From assembly GCA_027972325.1 (NCBI GenBank), contig JAPMOS010000055.1, positions 124,001 to 188,000 of the forward strand: a DNA stretch of 64,000 bases, in the 5' to 3' direction. This document shows, one piece after another, positions 21,406-33,034 of this stretch. Position 1 is the first letter of the stretch; each line of letters opens with the position of its first letter. The notes beneath the pieces are model-generated. The model was not told the DNA's origin, ran no database searches, and was given only the letters and a program-made list of their open reading frames with translations. The position numbers and the translations under genes were made by a program. Source of the stretch: Paratrimastix pyriformis (lineage: Eukaryota > Preaxostyla > Paratrimastigidae).

Positions 21406-21981
21406 ATGGTGAAAATTTCTAAGTCAACCTCACGATTCAGTAAAGTTAAGGTTGCATCACAATTAAGTGAAAACGAGGCAAATATCAACATTGGAGCCCT
21501 CAACTACACACAAAAACCTATTAGAATATGGTGTTGGATTGGTTATGTCAACAACTTGTCAACATGCGATATCTTCATGTCAAAATTTTTTTGTGACAGG
21601 TGAAACTTTTTATGCATGATTTGTATGAAACGCATCATGTTCCTCTCAATAAACCTTGACTCAACTCAGAAAACACTCATTTTGAACCAGTGGATGAACA
21701 AAAATCCAAATTACCTAACTCTTATAGGCACTCATCTTGTCACCAATTCAGTCACCAGAAGTAGGTATTTTGTAGTAATCCGGGGCTTATACACTGATCA
21801 AATCATTAATAATGTGACGAGTGAAGCCGCAATTCCAGTTTTCGTTGGAATAGATAACAAAGGACTCGAATTGTCACCAACATCAACGTTAACGAGAACT
21901 TATGACTATTCGATATTGGATGAAACAGGACAACCTACAACTGATGTAGTGACTGTAAACATGTTATTTAGAGTGGAATGA
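21406..21981 (+). pseudogene. Putative minor capsid (penton-type) gene, A1
   Basis: Two adjacent open pieces share one gene position downstream of the capsid gene. The N-terminal piece starts MVKISKSTSRFSKVKVASQ. The C-terminal piece contains LIGTHLVTNSVTRSRYFVVI and VTSEAAIPVFVG and ends VTVNMLFRVE. The same order is in A2 (40770-41310). It is small, beta-rich and next to the capsid gene, as is the single jelly-roll penton of Polintons. The assignment is positional only. Broken. Confidence 0.4.
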
Positions 21982-21983
21982 GA

Positions 21984-22262
21984 TTAAGAGAGCTTTTGGA
22001 GCACGAGTTTAATACCATTTCCTAAGTCTTTTGTGAAGAACACGCCTAAGGATGGAGTCTCTCGTATTCTGTATCTGAAGACTGTAGCAGTTTTATGAAC
22101 CCGTTTAATTGGTACTAATTTATGCTTTTTTAACCATGTGCGACATTGATTTGGTTTAAATTTTGCTATTTCGAAGAGGACAGTAACAATATGAAACTTA
22201 GTGTCAAGTGGCAGGTCTGAAGGCACCTCAGGTGAATCATCTGTAGCAGTTTTGACTTTCAT
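21984..22262 (-). CDS. Small basic protein, A1
   Basis: This 92-residue open frame is convergent with the preceding gene (2-base gap). It contains NQCRTWLKKHKLVPIKRVHK, a compact basic segment that may form a helix-turn-helix-like DNA-binding unit. The C-terminal two thirds are conserved in A2 (about 41313-41500). No family is recognised. Conservation in both copies at the same site supports a real gene. Confidence 0.45.
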   Translation of the reverse strand: MKVKTATDDSPEVPSDLPLDTKFHIVTVLFEIAKFKPNQCRTWLKKHKLVPIKRVHKTATVFRYRIRETPSLGVFFTKDLGNGIKLVLQKLS

Positions 22263-22335
22263 TGTTGAATGTAATAATATAAGCAGGGAAAAATAATCGA
22301 AGTATTTTTTTCTCCATCAATTATATTAGTAACGA

Positions 22336-22850
22336 ATGCCACAACGAAAACGTTCATCTTATGCAGCACCAGGTGAATCAGCACCTCATGGTTCATCATG
22401 GACAAAGAAGGCAGATTACATAGTCAAAGCCATGTCAAAACAAATGGGTGGTGGAAGTGCCATAATTGACAACTTACAACAAATTAATAAGACAGATGGA
22501 TTGCTTAACCCGGAACAAATGTGACTCAGCCGGAAATGAAGGCAAATGAAGATTTTGAACTGGATATACCGTTTTTATCGAACAGGTGATACGTATTGGG
22601 CACTTGCATGCAACAATCCATACAAAGCGGATGATGATAAACGAACAGTTCATGAACTGATTGGACGTACAGTGTCAGCATTTGAACAGATTCCAATCGA
22701 TGAAGCGATTCCATGGCACTCGGATTCATCAGGACAAAATACAAACTCGATAATGCTGCATTGAAAATGACTCGTCACTTAAATATACAGCTCTTGTTGC
22801 ACAATACAAAGAATGCCAGGAAACATTGCCGGAATCTGTCAAAAAGTATG
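22336..22850 (+). pseudogene. Structural-type gene remnant, A1
   Basis: The region begins MPQRKRSSYAAPGESAPHGS, then WTKKADYIVKAMSKQMGGGS. It continues with a segment matching the start of the helical gene of A2 (ALKYTALVAQYKECQETLPE at about 41570). Its basic N-terminus and helical body are compatible with a virion or DNA-packaging protein. Function is unknown. Broken. Confidence 0.35.
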
Positions 22851-23149
22851 GTGACTGAATGCAAAATTTCGTTGAATGGCTGGAATCAAAATGTGGAATT
22901 CATCAAAATGATAAGTATAATGGCATCATACGATTTAATACTGAAGCTATCAAAGCAAACAACAGGCAAACCTTGTGAATGAAGAACATACAACAACATT
23001 ATCTAAAGTCAGAGCTCTGTTGTCAAATTATGAAAGTTCAATGCTTTGAATGTATGAAAATCAAAATGCTCCTGATAAAAGTATCCAGCACATCCAGATA
23101 CAACCTTACAAGTCGATAACATTTTGATTCTCAAGTTATCTTCGATGAA

Positions 23150-23640
23150 TCATTGCTTAAGCTCATAATTTAAGTCATTCCACTTCTTCTCGTACTCATG
23201 AATTCGTTGACACAAATTCTTTTGATAACTTCTTAATTTATATTGAATAATTTGTATATGATGAATAATTCATTCTATCTTACTGATTAGTCTTTTATCT
23301 TCAATCTTATGCTTGTGACTGTTGGTGCTATCTGATAATGTACCATCTTGCTAAACACCTGGTTGAAATAATTCGATGGTTTATATGGCACATAATGTGA
23401 CATTTGCGCTCTCCTCTTCCTGAAAATTACGTCTCTCTAACACCACAGTTCTGACAGACATTTAAACCTTCTGGTGTTGTAACTGCATCGGGTTTATCAC
23501 AACACTTCCATTCTGGTTCTTTTGGTCATTCTCAACTTCCTATAAAATTCCAATTTCTCTCTCATCATCAACTTTTCATCTGATTTCATCATCCAATCTT
23601 CATGGCTGCTTAACATCCATTATTAAACAAAAAAACAAAG
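23150..23640 (-). pseudogene. Decayed VLTF-3-like gene, A1
   Basis: Minus-strand sequence matches the intact zinc-ribbon gene of A2 (46149-46664) over its whole length at DNA level, including the parts coding for VCQNCG and the YKPSNYFNQVF segment. It no longer forms an open frame. It serves mainly to show that A1 and A2 descend from the same element. Confidence 0.7.
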
Positions 23641-24370
23641 TTAAAAGGAGTGGCTGCTTGAACAATATTGTTCGCACGAAACTCTACACTTGAAAAGCAA
23701 TGCTGCGTACTAGTTGTTCGCTACGATAGTGACGTGGAAGGACGATATGAACTGAAGTTCCCGTAACGTAGTGTAAAAGCACGGCTCTTCAATTGTACTG
23801 AAACTATGTTATAAGCTCTTCATATTGGATTCCTTGGCCTTTCAGATTCCATGGCTGTTCAGTGATAGCCTGCGCTTTCAGTGCTTCCGGTTCTATTTGA
23901 ACAAAATTCATTTGATGCTAAGCTCAATTCATGAGAAAACAACGCTGCGAAACACAATTGATATCTGAATGTGTTCCCGTCATTATTTAATCACTGCATG
24001 GCTTCTCATCAAAACATCCAACCATTCAGTCGGCTTCTTGTGCAATGCACACAGATGTGTGCATTCGAATGAATGGTGCTACCATTCATTGCATGTATAT
24101 GGTTGATAGAATAGCACCTTTATGTGGTACTACTCCATAATTACTATATTTCATAATTCTTTAAGCCATTTTTATAAAATAATTTGAGCTATAGGCATTA
24201 TTTCATGTCACTTTGCTGAGCCTTCAGTGATCCTGATTGAAATTTTGCTCATCTTGAGCCTGTATCTAAAAATCACTACTTTCTCATTTTTGCCTCTTCT
24301 TGGTGCCATATCTACTCAAATTCATCAAAAGTAACATATCCATTGGATATATTAGCTAAAATTGAAACAA
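23641..24370. other. Non-coding AT-rich segment with double hairpin, A1
   Basis: This part is homologous to 46690-47540 of A2 and its inverted copy. It contains a double hairpin at 24041-24093: AATGCACACAGATGTGTGCATT followed by AATGAATGGTGCTACCATTCATT. I see no credible gene. See the hairpin finding. Confidence 0.5.
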
Positions 24371-24379
24371 AACAACTCA

Positions 24380-25130
24380 GAAATCAATGAGATACTCATA
24401 AAGAGCATCCTTATCTTCCTTCTGTATCTTCTTATGGTTTTATCTTATCAAAAGCATTTGCTTGTATTGCTCTTTGTTCGTCTTAGCTGAAATGCCTAAG
24501 TAGGTAATTGATGACTGCAAACTGTTCAATGTCTTCCTGAGTTGTGGAGGTAAGAGCTTCTTTGACTCTCCATACTCAAATACGAGGTCATCAAACGTAA
24601 AACTGCTCTCACATCTTTGTTTAACCTGATTTGGATTCAATTTCAATGCTACACTGCATGCATATAGTGACTTGTATATTGTTTTCGTACCATCTGTCTT
24701 ATTTGTCACTATTACTTGAGTCCTTGCTCCTTTCACATATTTCTCCTTCTTCTTGTATTCTCTCGGCTTATAGTTCGACAAATCTTTGCAAAAGGTCTTC
24801 TTGTATTTCTCCTGTTGATATTCTTTGCGCTCATCTTCAGTTCGGCATGCTTTAATCATGTTCAACATCTTGAATCCCTTTTCTGTGTATTCTTTGATGT
24901 ATTTCTCTTCTATCTCTTTAATGTTCTCACAATCACAAATTGCTTCAATTTCTTCAATGGTGAACTTGTCAACTCCTACCTCTCTCATCTGCTGTAAAGC
25001 ATATGTGTGCATCCACTCTTGACATGTGTTTTATGCACTGCCCATCTCGAACGGATGTTCTTAGTTGAACCTATATACAATTCATTCGGCTCAACAGTGT
25101 TGACTATCTTATATATGTAGTATTTCATTT
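24380..25130 (-). pseudogene. GIY-YIG family endonuclease, A1
   Basis: The N-terminal part reads MKYYIYKIVNTVEPNELYIG, the YIY...YIG core of GIY-YIG nucleases. It is followed by STKNIRSRWAVHK and the helix with KFTIEEIEAI. The C-terminal half is basic (KKEKYVKGARTQVI) with a repeat of the NUMOD type probable at YKSLYACSVALKLNPNQVKQ (IKSxxxAAxxLgl-like). Such enzymes make site-specific breaks and act in homing or in viral DNA processing. Partial copies are in A2. Broken. Confidence 0.75.
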
Positions 25131-25189
25131 TACTATACTATAGTATTAGATAATATTTCAACTGTATTTAAGTCACTTTCATTTTTTGA

Positions 25190-28100
25190 TTTTCGGATGG
25201 TGCTTCCAAATTGTATCTCCTGCTTTGCTCTCTGCACTGTTTCTGTAACTCTCCATACACAACAGTTTCTTCTAATAATGCCTCTAATAGGTTAGTTATG
25301 TCTTTCATTGAGCGTTCAATTGATGTCAGTTTAGCATTCATCTTGTCAAATGTTGACTGTTGATATGGTTCCATAATAATGAACGCTGATAAAATTTCAC
25401 TTAGTCTTCGATTGCTCCATTTTAATCCGGTAATGTCCATAAGCGTAACTATCAGTCTTGTTTCTGAGATACCTTTTATCATCATAAGAGCACAATGCAA
25501 ACTTGTTCACTGATACTGCATAGAGTTGGTGATATTTGCTTTGAATTGCACAGAACTTCACCTTAGGATGTGCCTTATCAATCTCTTCATCATTCTTTTC
25601 TCCATCTCTTCATTCTTTTCTTCATCTCTTCGTCAATCTCTTCATCAATCTCTTCATCATTCTGTTTGCGTTTTGGCTTCAGACATTCTGAGTTCAAACA
25701 GTCCATGAACCTTTGTGTGATAATTCCTGTTTAATTGCTGACTTCTTCACACCTTTGCATTTGGCATGCTTCTCTTCATCACCTTCTATGACATATGAAT
25801 ACATCTTCGAACGTAATCCACAGAACTCTATGATTTGCTTGCCTTTGGCTTCATCCTTGAACTTTCCAATCTTGGCAATGTTCTTTTCGCTGAATAGCGC
25901 ATTGTCCTCTGGATAATTGGATGTATCGAGTTCGTCTTCAAATTCTTTCATATCTTCATATATGTCTTCTGTCTCCACTGCAACACATAAACTGTCAGTA
26001 TCTGTGAATAGCAATTTGACTTTGTCTCCATACTTTGCTTTGAGTGTGTTGTAGTAAAAGTCATACATGTGCATCTTGGATAAGTCTAATATTGATTGCC
26101 CAACTGCTATTGGCATGTTCAATTTGACTGATGTCTGTCTTGCATGTATGCCTACGAGTTTATCTCCAAATATCACTGTCTTCTCATAATTTGGCTTGGC
26201 TACGAGCTTACGTGCCTTCTCCTCACTGGATGTTAGTGTAAAGTTGATGTGAGAACGATTGTTCTGCATGGTTTTTCCAAAGACTGCATTGTTGGCTAAT
26301 TTGAATAGTGCCTTCTCGAATTCATTCTTTGTTTTTGAACGCTCGTTGGTATTGAATCCTATGTAGTCTTCTAACCAATCATCTTGTTTAAAACTCATCA
26401 CTCTTTTGACTGCTTTCAGTTCCATTCCTAAACTCAAATATAGCTGGAGTGCACGATAATGCACAACATAATCAGTCTTGTCTTCAAAATCACAAATCAA
26501 CTTCTCAACTTTTGCCTGCTTTAGGCTTAAATTCGTCTTCAACAACTTCTGGTATTCAGATAACTTTTCATCTTCTACAACCTTCTTGCATGGTGCTAAT
26601 GGATAATCATTGTGCATGTCATGTAGTTCTTTTGGATATGATAAATCCACTTCTAATATGTAGCCTCTATCTCCATTCTTGTCTAATGACATTATCTTGC
26701 TCTTCGTGAACTTGCTTACGTTCTTTTCCCATTGAAAATCAGTCGTTGGTAGTCTATAACTCATTGCTTTGCCGTAAAGGTTGTTAGCATCGAGATACAG
26801 AATGTACACCGTTTTGCCCTCTTTGTTGTATGTCTTCATGTACTTGTTGTTGGCTTGACAATATCTGTTCGTTATCATTGAAATCCCTCCTCGAATACCC
26901 TTCTCAATAAACAAATGCATGTCCATTTGTGTGTCATTAAATAAGTCTAACTCCACCTTCGAACGCTTCAGTGCCGCATCCCATGACATTGCTGGTAATG
27001 ACACGTAACATACCGGATCGAGCCCGTAATTTTTTATACACATGCTACGAAACTTTTCGAAGACATCTGCTAATAGTAACACATCAGTTTTAAGGTATAT
27101 GTCATGATAATCACCTAACGTTTCACATTCAAATGTGTTCCATACTGTCTGTGCATGTGCATAATCTTCATCAGATATGGCTTTATCGTTTAGTTTACTG
27201 TAAAATGCTTCCTTTGGTGGCAATTCAGTCTCATCGAACTTCTCCATTGTGTTCAAATAGTCATATGGATAAACACCCTTCTGGCATAAAAGTTTCAGGT
27301 TCTCTTCACTGATTCCTTCCCAATCTGCTTTTGTTCTGATAAAATCATCGTAGTTGTTCTTCCCTAAGTTCTCTGATAATTTATCCAATGATTCTGTCAT
27401 GAATGCAAAACTGTCTTTGAACTCTATATTTCCATCCATCGAGAACGACAGATACTTCTCTTCAGTCAATGCTAAGCATGTAATTTTCTCACTAAAGTTC
27501 CCTATTTCTTGCATTAAGAGGTGAGAATCATAACCCTTTAGATTGTGAAAGAAAACTGGTACCTTGTAATTCTTCAGACTGAATAATAAGTTACATCCAT
27601 TATGTGCTGCCCTCGATATTCACCCGTAATATGATCATGGTCTCTCACTTTATCTGATTCATCTTCAATCTCTCGTCCACAAATATGACACACAGTGGCT
27701 TTATCAAACTCTTTTGTTGTTCCTTCGATAAGTTCATCTCACAGTTCCTTTTGACTATCTTCAGTATCGTTTTACGCTCTTCGATGATGGATTTTAAGAA
27801 ATGCTCAACTGCTCCTTCACCACGATACAATTGTATTGGTCTCTCAAACTCTGGATAATTACTGACAACTTTGTATGCATATGAACACACATTATGGTGC
27901 TGATATGCTGCTTTTATTTTTTCTCATCGTCATCATCATCAATTGGTGTTGTGAGTGCTTCGAAATCTGCATAAATCGCAAAAGGTTGCTTCACTGATTT
28001 TGATATATGCTTGAATTCGACATGAGCATCTTCTTCTATTGGTAACCATGCTTGACAACATTCATGCTCATAGCACACTGGTTTATGCCTTTGCAACAGG

Positions 28101-29284
28101 CTTTCATTCCAAAATCCATGCATACAGTTCAGACAAAAATACTTTTTCCATTGTGACTGTTCTGGCTTGAACTTAAGAGACGAGACAAATCTTTAATCAA
28201 CACATAATGTGAGTTGGTTTCTGTCTTCTCACATCCTTCTCCTTTCATCACCTCTGTATTCTCATCGAGCTCTGTTATACGTAGCATATTGACTACTGTT
28301 TTAGCCGTATTCCAAATTGGTGAGACATACAATGGATTGAAGACAACTGATGTCTTCTTCTCCTTCTTAACCGTTTTTGTTGTGATATGATGCTCGATCA
28401 CATTGATGGCTATGTTATTTTTAGCTTCAAATCGTGGTATACTGTCAATTTCCATTGGAAAATGAATGCCCTTAAAGTCGAGCTCATTGTCATACTTCAT
28501 GTATTGCTTCACTCTCTCCGGATGCACATCAACTGGATGCAATGTTGCTAAAACACTCCATTTAAAACACTCATTGTCATCATTCTGAATATTTATCAAT
28601 GCTTTCTTCTGGTTCAATACCTCTGGTAATTCAATGTAACTGCTTCCACGCATTGGCTTGTATGAGGCTACATTCAAAAACACATTCTCAATACGTTTTA
28701 GGACCCATGCACTTCCATTGTTAACAAAATTGTCCACGAGCTCTTGGATTCTCGACACTGCATTCCCAATTCCTTCTTCAATGTCTTTCTTACCGAGAAT
28801 TCGAATGCTGCCTGATGAAAAGTGTCCATACATTGACTTGTCTTCTTTGGTGAACTGACATTTCAACACGATGTTCAGTTTGAACTGTCCTCCCTTCATC
28901 TCTTCATATAATATCTTTTTATCATTCCTTCAGTGTCCGCAAAACATCTCTCGACACTTTGTTTGTAGTCAGTTGCCTCGATCTTTCCATGGTTCATAAT
29001 CGAATAGTTCTTCATGAAACCTTTCATGGCTTTTTGCATTCTACCACTTCATATTGTGCTATTTTTCCAAACTCATCTTCGACGTTTTCTGCTCCTTTTG
29101 TTGATAAGGCATCTACATCAATAACTTCTTCTTGTGCAATCTTCACTTCTTTCTTTTCTTTCTTCTTTTCCTGTTTTGGTGACGTTGCCTGCCGTTTATT
29201 TATGTATTCTTCGAACAACTTCTTCGCCTCTTCATCTGAGAGTCCATCAAATGCAACAAATGGATTTGCGGTTTTAGTTGTCAT
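25190..29284 (-). pseudogene. Protein-primed family B DNA polymerase (pPolB), A1
   Basis: Broken into several frames, with around half a dozen disruptions. Visible in order from the N-terminus: an acidic/Lys-rich leader (MTTKTANPFVAFDGLSDEEA), a segment typical of Polinton polymerases (SSYIELPEVLNQKKALINIQ ... CFKWSVLATLHPVD), exonuclease motif YADFEAL, then DVLLLADVFE, the palm motif A LYLDANNLYG, motif B LANNAVFGKTMQN and motif C FTDTDSL, with a C-terminal segment near 25500 (KYHQLY...ALCSYDDKRYL). The family replicates linear elements from a terminal protein. It is transcribed divergently from the integrase with about 100 bp between them. Confidence 0.92.
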
Positions 29285-29385
29285 GTCTATAGTAGTGTGA
29301 GATAAAATTTTTTCATAATATTTTATTAATCTATAAATTTAAGGTTTCTCTAAGTCACTTTTAATTTTATAACTTCATTATACTA

Positions 29386-30420
29386 ATGGAAAAGACCATT
29401 CAAAATGCTTATAGCAATCCTAAAACGGGCTTTGTTTCTGCTCCTAAATTGTATCGAAAACTCAAACAAGATGACAAGAAAATCACCTTAGATGCTGTCC
29501 AAAACGTGCTAAATAAGACACCTGATTATCAAATCATGAAAGAAGATAGAAAACCCAAAAAGTTCAACACGATTGTGGCTCATACTGCTCTCGCATGTGT
29601 TCAGATGGATATCATCATCTATGATCGTTTTAAGACGAGAACTGGATTCGAGAACATCCTCTGTGTTATTGATGTGTACTCTCGTTATGCTGCCTGTCGT
29701 CCACTTAAAACAAGAAAGCCCACTGAGGTTCTCAAAGCAATTAAAAGTATCTTCCATGATGACTTAAAAGGTACTCCTGAAAACATCAACTGTGACAATG
29801 AATTCCAAGCTAAACAATATGTCAAATGGATGACTGATAATCATGTTGTGGCTCATTTCAGTGACCCTGAAGAAATCAATAAGAATAGTATTGTTGAACG
29901 ATTCAATCGTACAATTGCTCTCAAACTACAACGTTGGCGTCTCTCTTCTGGTGACTCCGATTGGACTAAAGTTCTTCCTGATTTGGTATCTTCTTACAAC
30001 AATGATTACCACAGAACCATTAAAGCAACACCTTATAATGTGTTCAACAACCATGATACAAACAAACAATCAGTCACTCAAATAGAACGTATTTATAATA
30101 TTGGTGACCATGTTCGTGCTGTTCGAAAGCTCAAAGCATTCGCTAAAGGTGATGAAGTAAAGTATTCTCTCGCTGTCTATATCATTGACTCATTCGATGG
30201 TAAAAAGTATGTTCTCAAGAACCTGAAGTCTGGAGAACTGTTGAAAAAACACTACAAACAATATGAGTTGAAGAAGGTTGGTGAAATCATCGAGAAGGAG
30301 AGCACTGAGAAAGCTGTCAAGAAGATTGATGACACAAAGAAGAAAAGACTCGTCAAACGAAGACTGTCTCGAGAAGGTATTGACACAGATAATATAATGC
30401 ATGATATGAAGCTCCGTTAA
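29386..30420 (+). CDS. rve-type integrase of Polinton-like copy A1
   Basis: This 344-residue open frame starts MEKTIQNAYSNPKTGFVSA. The catalytic core contains CVQMDIIIYDRF (Asp), a beta strand with CVIDVYSRYAACRPL, NCDNEFQAKQYVKW (Asp) and NSIVERFNRTI (Glu), forming the DDE triad of retroviral-like integrases found in Polintons. A C-terminal SH3/chromodomain-like module (YNIGDHVRAV...YSLAVYIIDSFDGKKYVLKN) follows, then a basic tail. The frame looks whole. It would insert the linear element with short target duplication. Confidence 0.93.
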   Translation: MEKTIQNAYSNPKTGFVSAPKLYRKLKQDDKKITLDAVQNVLNKTPDYQIMKEDRKPKKFNTIVAHTALACVQMDIIIYDRFKTRTGFENILCVIDVYSRYAACRPLKTRKPTEVLKAIKSIFHDDLKGTPENINCDNEFQAKQYVKWMTDNHVVAHFSDPEEINKNSIVERFNRTIALKLQRWRLSSGDSDWTKVLPDLVSSYNNDYHRTIKATPYNVFNNHDTNKQSVTQIERIYNIGDHVRAVRKLKAFAKGDEVKYSLAVYIIDSFDGKKYVLKNLKSGELLKKHYKQYELKKVGEIIEKESTEKAVKKIDDTKKKRLVKRRLSREGIDTDNIMHDMKLR

Positions 30421-30587
30421 TGGAAATATTCATTTTCATACACTATTGTTGTGGAATCGTCACTCTCATCTCCTTTCTTCTTAGTTATTGTAACAGTGAA
30501 ATATTCATCACCATGAAGCTTAATCAACTCCTGTAGGAGTTCAAATAGCGCCCTATCAATCTTAACTGGATGCTTATCACAATTCAT
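30417..30587 (-). CDS. Small acidic protein overlapping the integrase end
   Basis: A 56-residue minus-strand frame runs MNCDKHPVKIDRALFELLQE ... to EYFH with stop at 30417-30419, overlapping the integrase stop by four bases. It has a predicted helix followed by a beta hairpin and an acidic tail. A convergent gene with minimal overlap is typical of compact viral genomes. No family is recognised, and it could be chance. Confidence 0.4.
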   Translation of the reverse strand: MNCDKHPVKIDRALFELLQELIKLHGDEYFTVTITKKKGDESDDSTTIVYENEYFH

Positions 30588-30589
30588 TC

Positions 30590-31460
30590 TCTATATACTA
30601 ACTATAGATAATTATTTTTCTTCAAATACCTTTACATGTTAATCAACTGCTATCACTCGTTCACTATTTCATTGAGTTAGCCCCAGTAGCTCATTGAATT
30701 ATCATCTTAAAACACTCAGAGCTCAAATGATGAAACGCTGTTTTTTATCTCTTTGAAATAGAAGGTAAATCTGATTGATTTCTCTTTCAATTCATGTCAA
30801 AGCTGAGTAAATTTTCGCTTTAAAGGGCTCGGTGCTGAAATCAAATTTCATATTGTTTTATCATTTTGTCATACTTTTCCATTTTCTTAGAATCAATTAT
30901 TTGAGCTGATTCAATCAAAAGAATGCATTATTTACTTAAGATTGATGCATTATTTAATGATCACTTTTGAAAAGCACTTTTGTCACAATTTTATTTTGAA
31001 TGAAGAGATAAGCTGTTTCTGATTGAATTCTCTTTCGTTTGATGCTTAAGATGATTGAATTGTTTGATTTGACAAAATGGCAAAATAATTTCTGGGACAA
31101 AAATGGAAAAAAATTGAAAATGCATGGAGAATTCGCTTTTTTGCCTCTAATTTCGTTTGTAGCTCGAATGAATTGATGCTTAAATCATTCCAAGCTGATT
31201 AAAATAAAATGCTCGTTTTACTTAAAAACATTGAGAAAAAGATTTTGCTCTGAAGAATTCGATTTTGCCTCAAATAACGTTTGTAGCTCGAGAAAATTAA
31301 TGCTTAAATCATTCAAAGCTGATAAAATAAAATGCTCCTTTTCAATAAAATATAATGAGAAAAAGATTTTGTTCTGAAGAAATCGATTTTGCCTCAAATA
31401 ACAACGCAAGCGTGAAAAATTGTGTGTGAAAATCGATTGTCTCAGAACTCTCCTTTATAA
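30590..31460. repeat. AT-rich terminal region of A1 with 125-bp tandem repeat
   Basis: No gene is visible. Two near-copies of a unit with AATAAAATGCTC..TTT, GAGAAAAAGATTTTG.TCTGAAGAA and CGATTTTGCCTCAAATAAC lie at about 31200-31400. The composition changes abruptly to GC-rich at about 31465. It probably represents the end of the element, but no matching inverted copy is found at the other end. Confidence 0.5.
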
Positions 31461-33034
31461 CTACTTGGTCCGTGGTCTCCCCGCCCGCCACCACATCCTT
31501 CCCGCCACCACATCCTCCGCCACCACATCCTCGCCGCCCGCCGCCCGCGCCACTGCTCATGCGTCGTGCCGCCCTGCTCACCACCTCACTGTGCCAGGTT
31601 CGCGCGGTGCGGGCAACGGCGCTCAGTGCTCTGGCTCGGCCGACCCTGCGGTGGCCCCAGCCGGTTTGGGAGGCCCTGGCTGGCGTCGATCAGCCCTCCC
31701 GACGCCCGCTGGCTGCTGGAGATCACGCGCTGCGTCGTCAGCCTTGTGCCCCTGGCCCTCATGCCAGCTGCAGCTTCCGACCTGGCTGCGCTTGGCGCTG
31801 GCTCCACCACCCGCATGAGGACCGTCCCCGTCCGCTAGAGAATGCAACGTGCCCTTCCTGGGGTTTCCTCTCTGCTCGACGGCCTCATGTCTTCCTTCGC
31901 GAAACACGCCCGTCAAGGTCCGAGGCCCCCAAACCTGGCCGGACGCGCTCCTCATGATCACCTGCTTCTCCCTGATCCCGGATCTCCCGCTCGCCTCTGC
32001 CCCTCCTGATCTCCCTCACCTGGTTTCCGTCTCTGATCACCCTCCGGATCGATCCTGTCACCGGATCACCCTCGCTGATCCACGCTCCTCGCCCTGATCC
32101 TCACCCTCCGTCTCGCCGGACGTGACGGATTTCACGGATTTGCCGCTCCCTCACGACCTCCTCCTCCTCCTCCCAGGCTCTCCTCACCTCCTTTTCCTCC
32201 TCTTTCACCCTCTCTCATTTCCTTTGCTTGATTTTCTCCCTTCCCCATTTCGCCCGCTGCTCCTTTTCTCACTCCGGATTTTTGCTGATCCTTGATCTCT
32301 TTCTTTCCTTTTTTTTCCTGCCTCTTTTCTTTTTCCTCTTTAAACCATTTTTCCGGCTTGGTTTTTCAATAAAGTTTCTGTGGTACAGTGGCGAGTTGTG
32401 TGATTTGCAATCTCAGTGTCAGGGGTTCGATCCGGGGGGGCGTGAATCTTTTTCTTCATTGGAAAATAAATTGGGGGCGCTCGGTTTAGATCTCACGACC
32501 TTGGGCATTGCATGCTGCCGTTCTCCTGCTGAGCTACTGTTTTTTCGGCGGGAAATTTTCGGCGGGATTTTTCGGCGGGAAATTTTTCGGCGGGAAACAT
32601 CTGTTTTTGATGGTGTTCGGGTGGAATGGGAAGGCGCGGAGTGAACGGGACGTCCCATATTTTTTTTTATGGGAACCTTCCCATAATTTTTTTTATGGGA
32701 AAATTATGGGAAAATTATGGGATCCCGTTTTTTGCCACATCGCGTTTACGTGATGCGTTTCAGGGTACCCAACGCGAATTCGTGTTACGGGGTCACCCTG
32801 GGGATTTGCGGAAACCACCCATTTTGCGGTGGCTATAACCCCGGAGGGGTTGGTCAGACACGATTTTCGGGAATGGTGGATATCTCCGGAAGACCTGCCG
32901 GAATAACCCCCCTATAGGGTCGGAGGTCCGATTCGGTCTTCCGCAGCCTCCCCGAAAAAAATCGGACACCCCGTCGGGTAAAAAACCCACGTATCGTGCG
33001 TAACATCGCGTTTAGTTTAGCTTAAGTGACCTGC
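31461..33034. other. GC-rich spacer between A1 and A2
   Basis: The left part (31470-32110) is GC-rich with overlapping low-complexity frames. It contains a cluster of CTGATC motifs near 31960-32100. From about 32140 to 32350 the plus strand is almost pure pyrimidine. Then come tRNA-like modules, a tandem TTTTTCGGCGGGAAA repeat and short hairpins with poly-T loops (CCCATA-T-rich-TATGGG at 32655-32700). No gene is supported. Confidence 0.5.
32370..32545. repeat. tRNA-derived (SINE-like) modules, head to head
   Basis: On the plus strand an A-box-like TGGTACAGTGG (32381) and a B box GGTTCGATCC (32424) lie 43 bases apart, as in tRNA promoters. On the minus strand TAGCTCAGCAGG (32525-32536) is an exact A box, with a degenerate B box (GGTCGTGAGATC). 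Neither folds into a good cloverleaf with a paired acceptor stem, so they are read as SINE relics rather than tRNA genes. Confidence 0.4.

Larger units (their letters stand above)
19893..31460. mobile_element. Polinton-like element family A, copy A1
   Basis: This AT-rich block is embedded in GC-rich DNA. It carries a capsid-like protein, small jelly-roll-type and helical genes, a VLTF-3-like remnant, a GIY-YIG nuclease, a protein-primed family B DNA polymerase and an rve integrase. Polymerase, integrase and capsid together define Polinton/Maverick-type elements. Compared with copy A2 (33035-48015), A1 lacks several genes and is broken, with on the order of ten disruptions. Integrase and capsid frames remain open. 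Its ends could not be matched to each other. Confidence 0.85.

Noticed and set aside
31420-31957. Open frames of 132 and 161 residues in the GC-rich spacer
   Set aside because: Low-complexity Ala/Pro/Arg composition, overlapping on several frames, no conserved motif.
32370-32450. Functional tRNA gene
   Set aside because: A and B boxes are present but no paired acceptor stem and weak T and anticodon stems.
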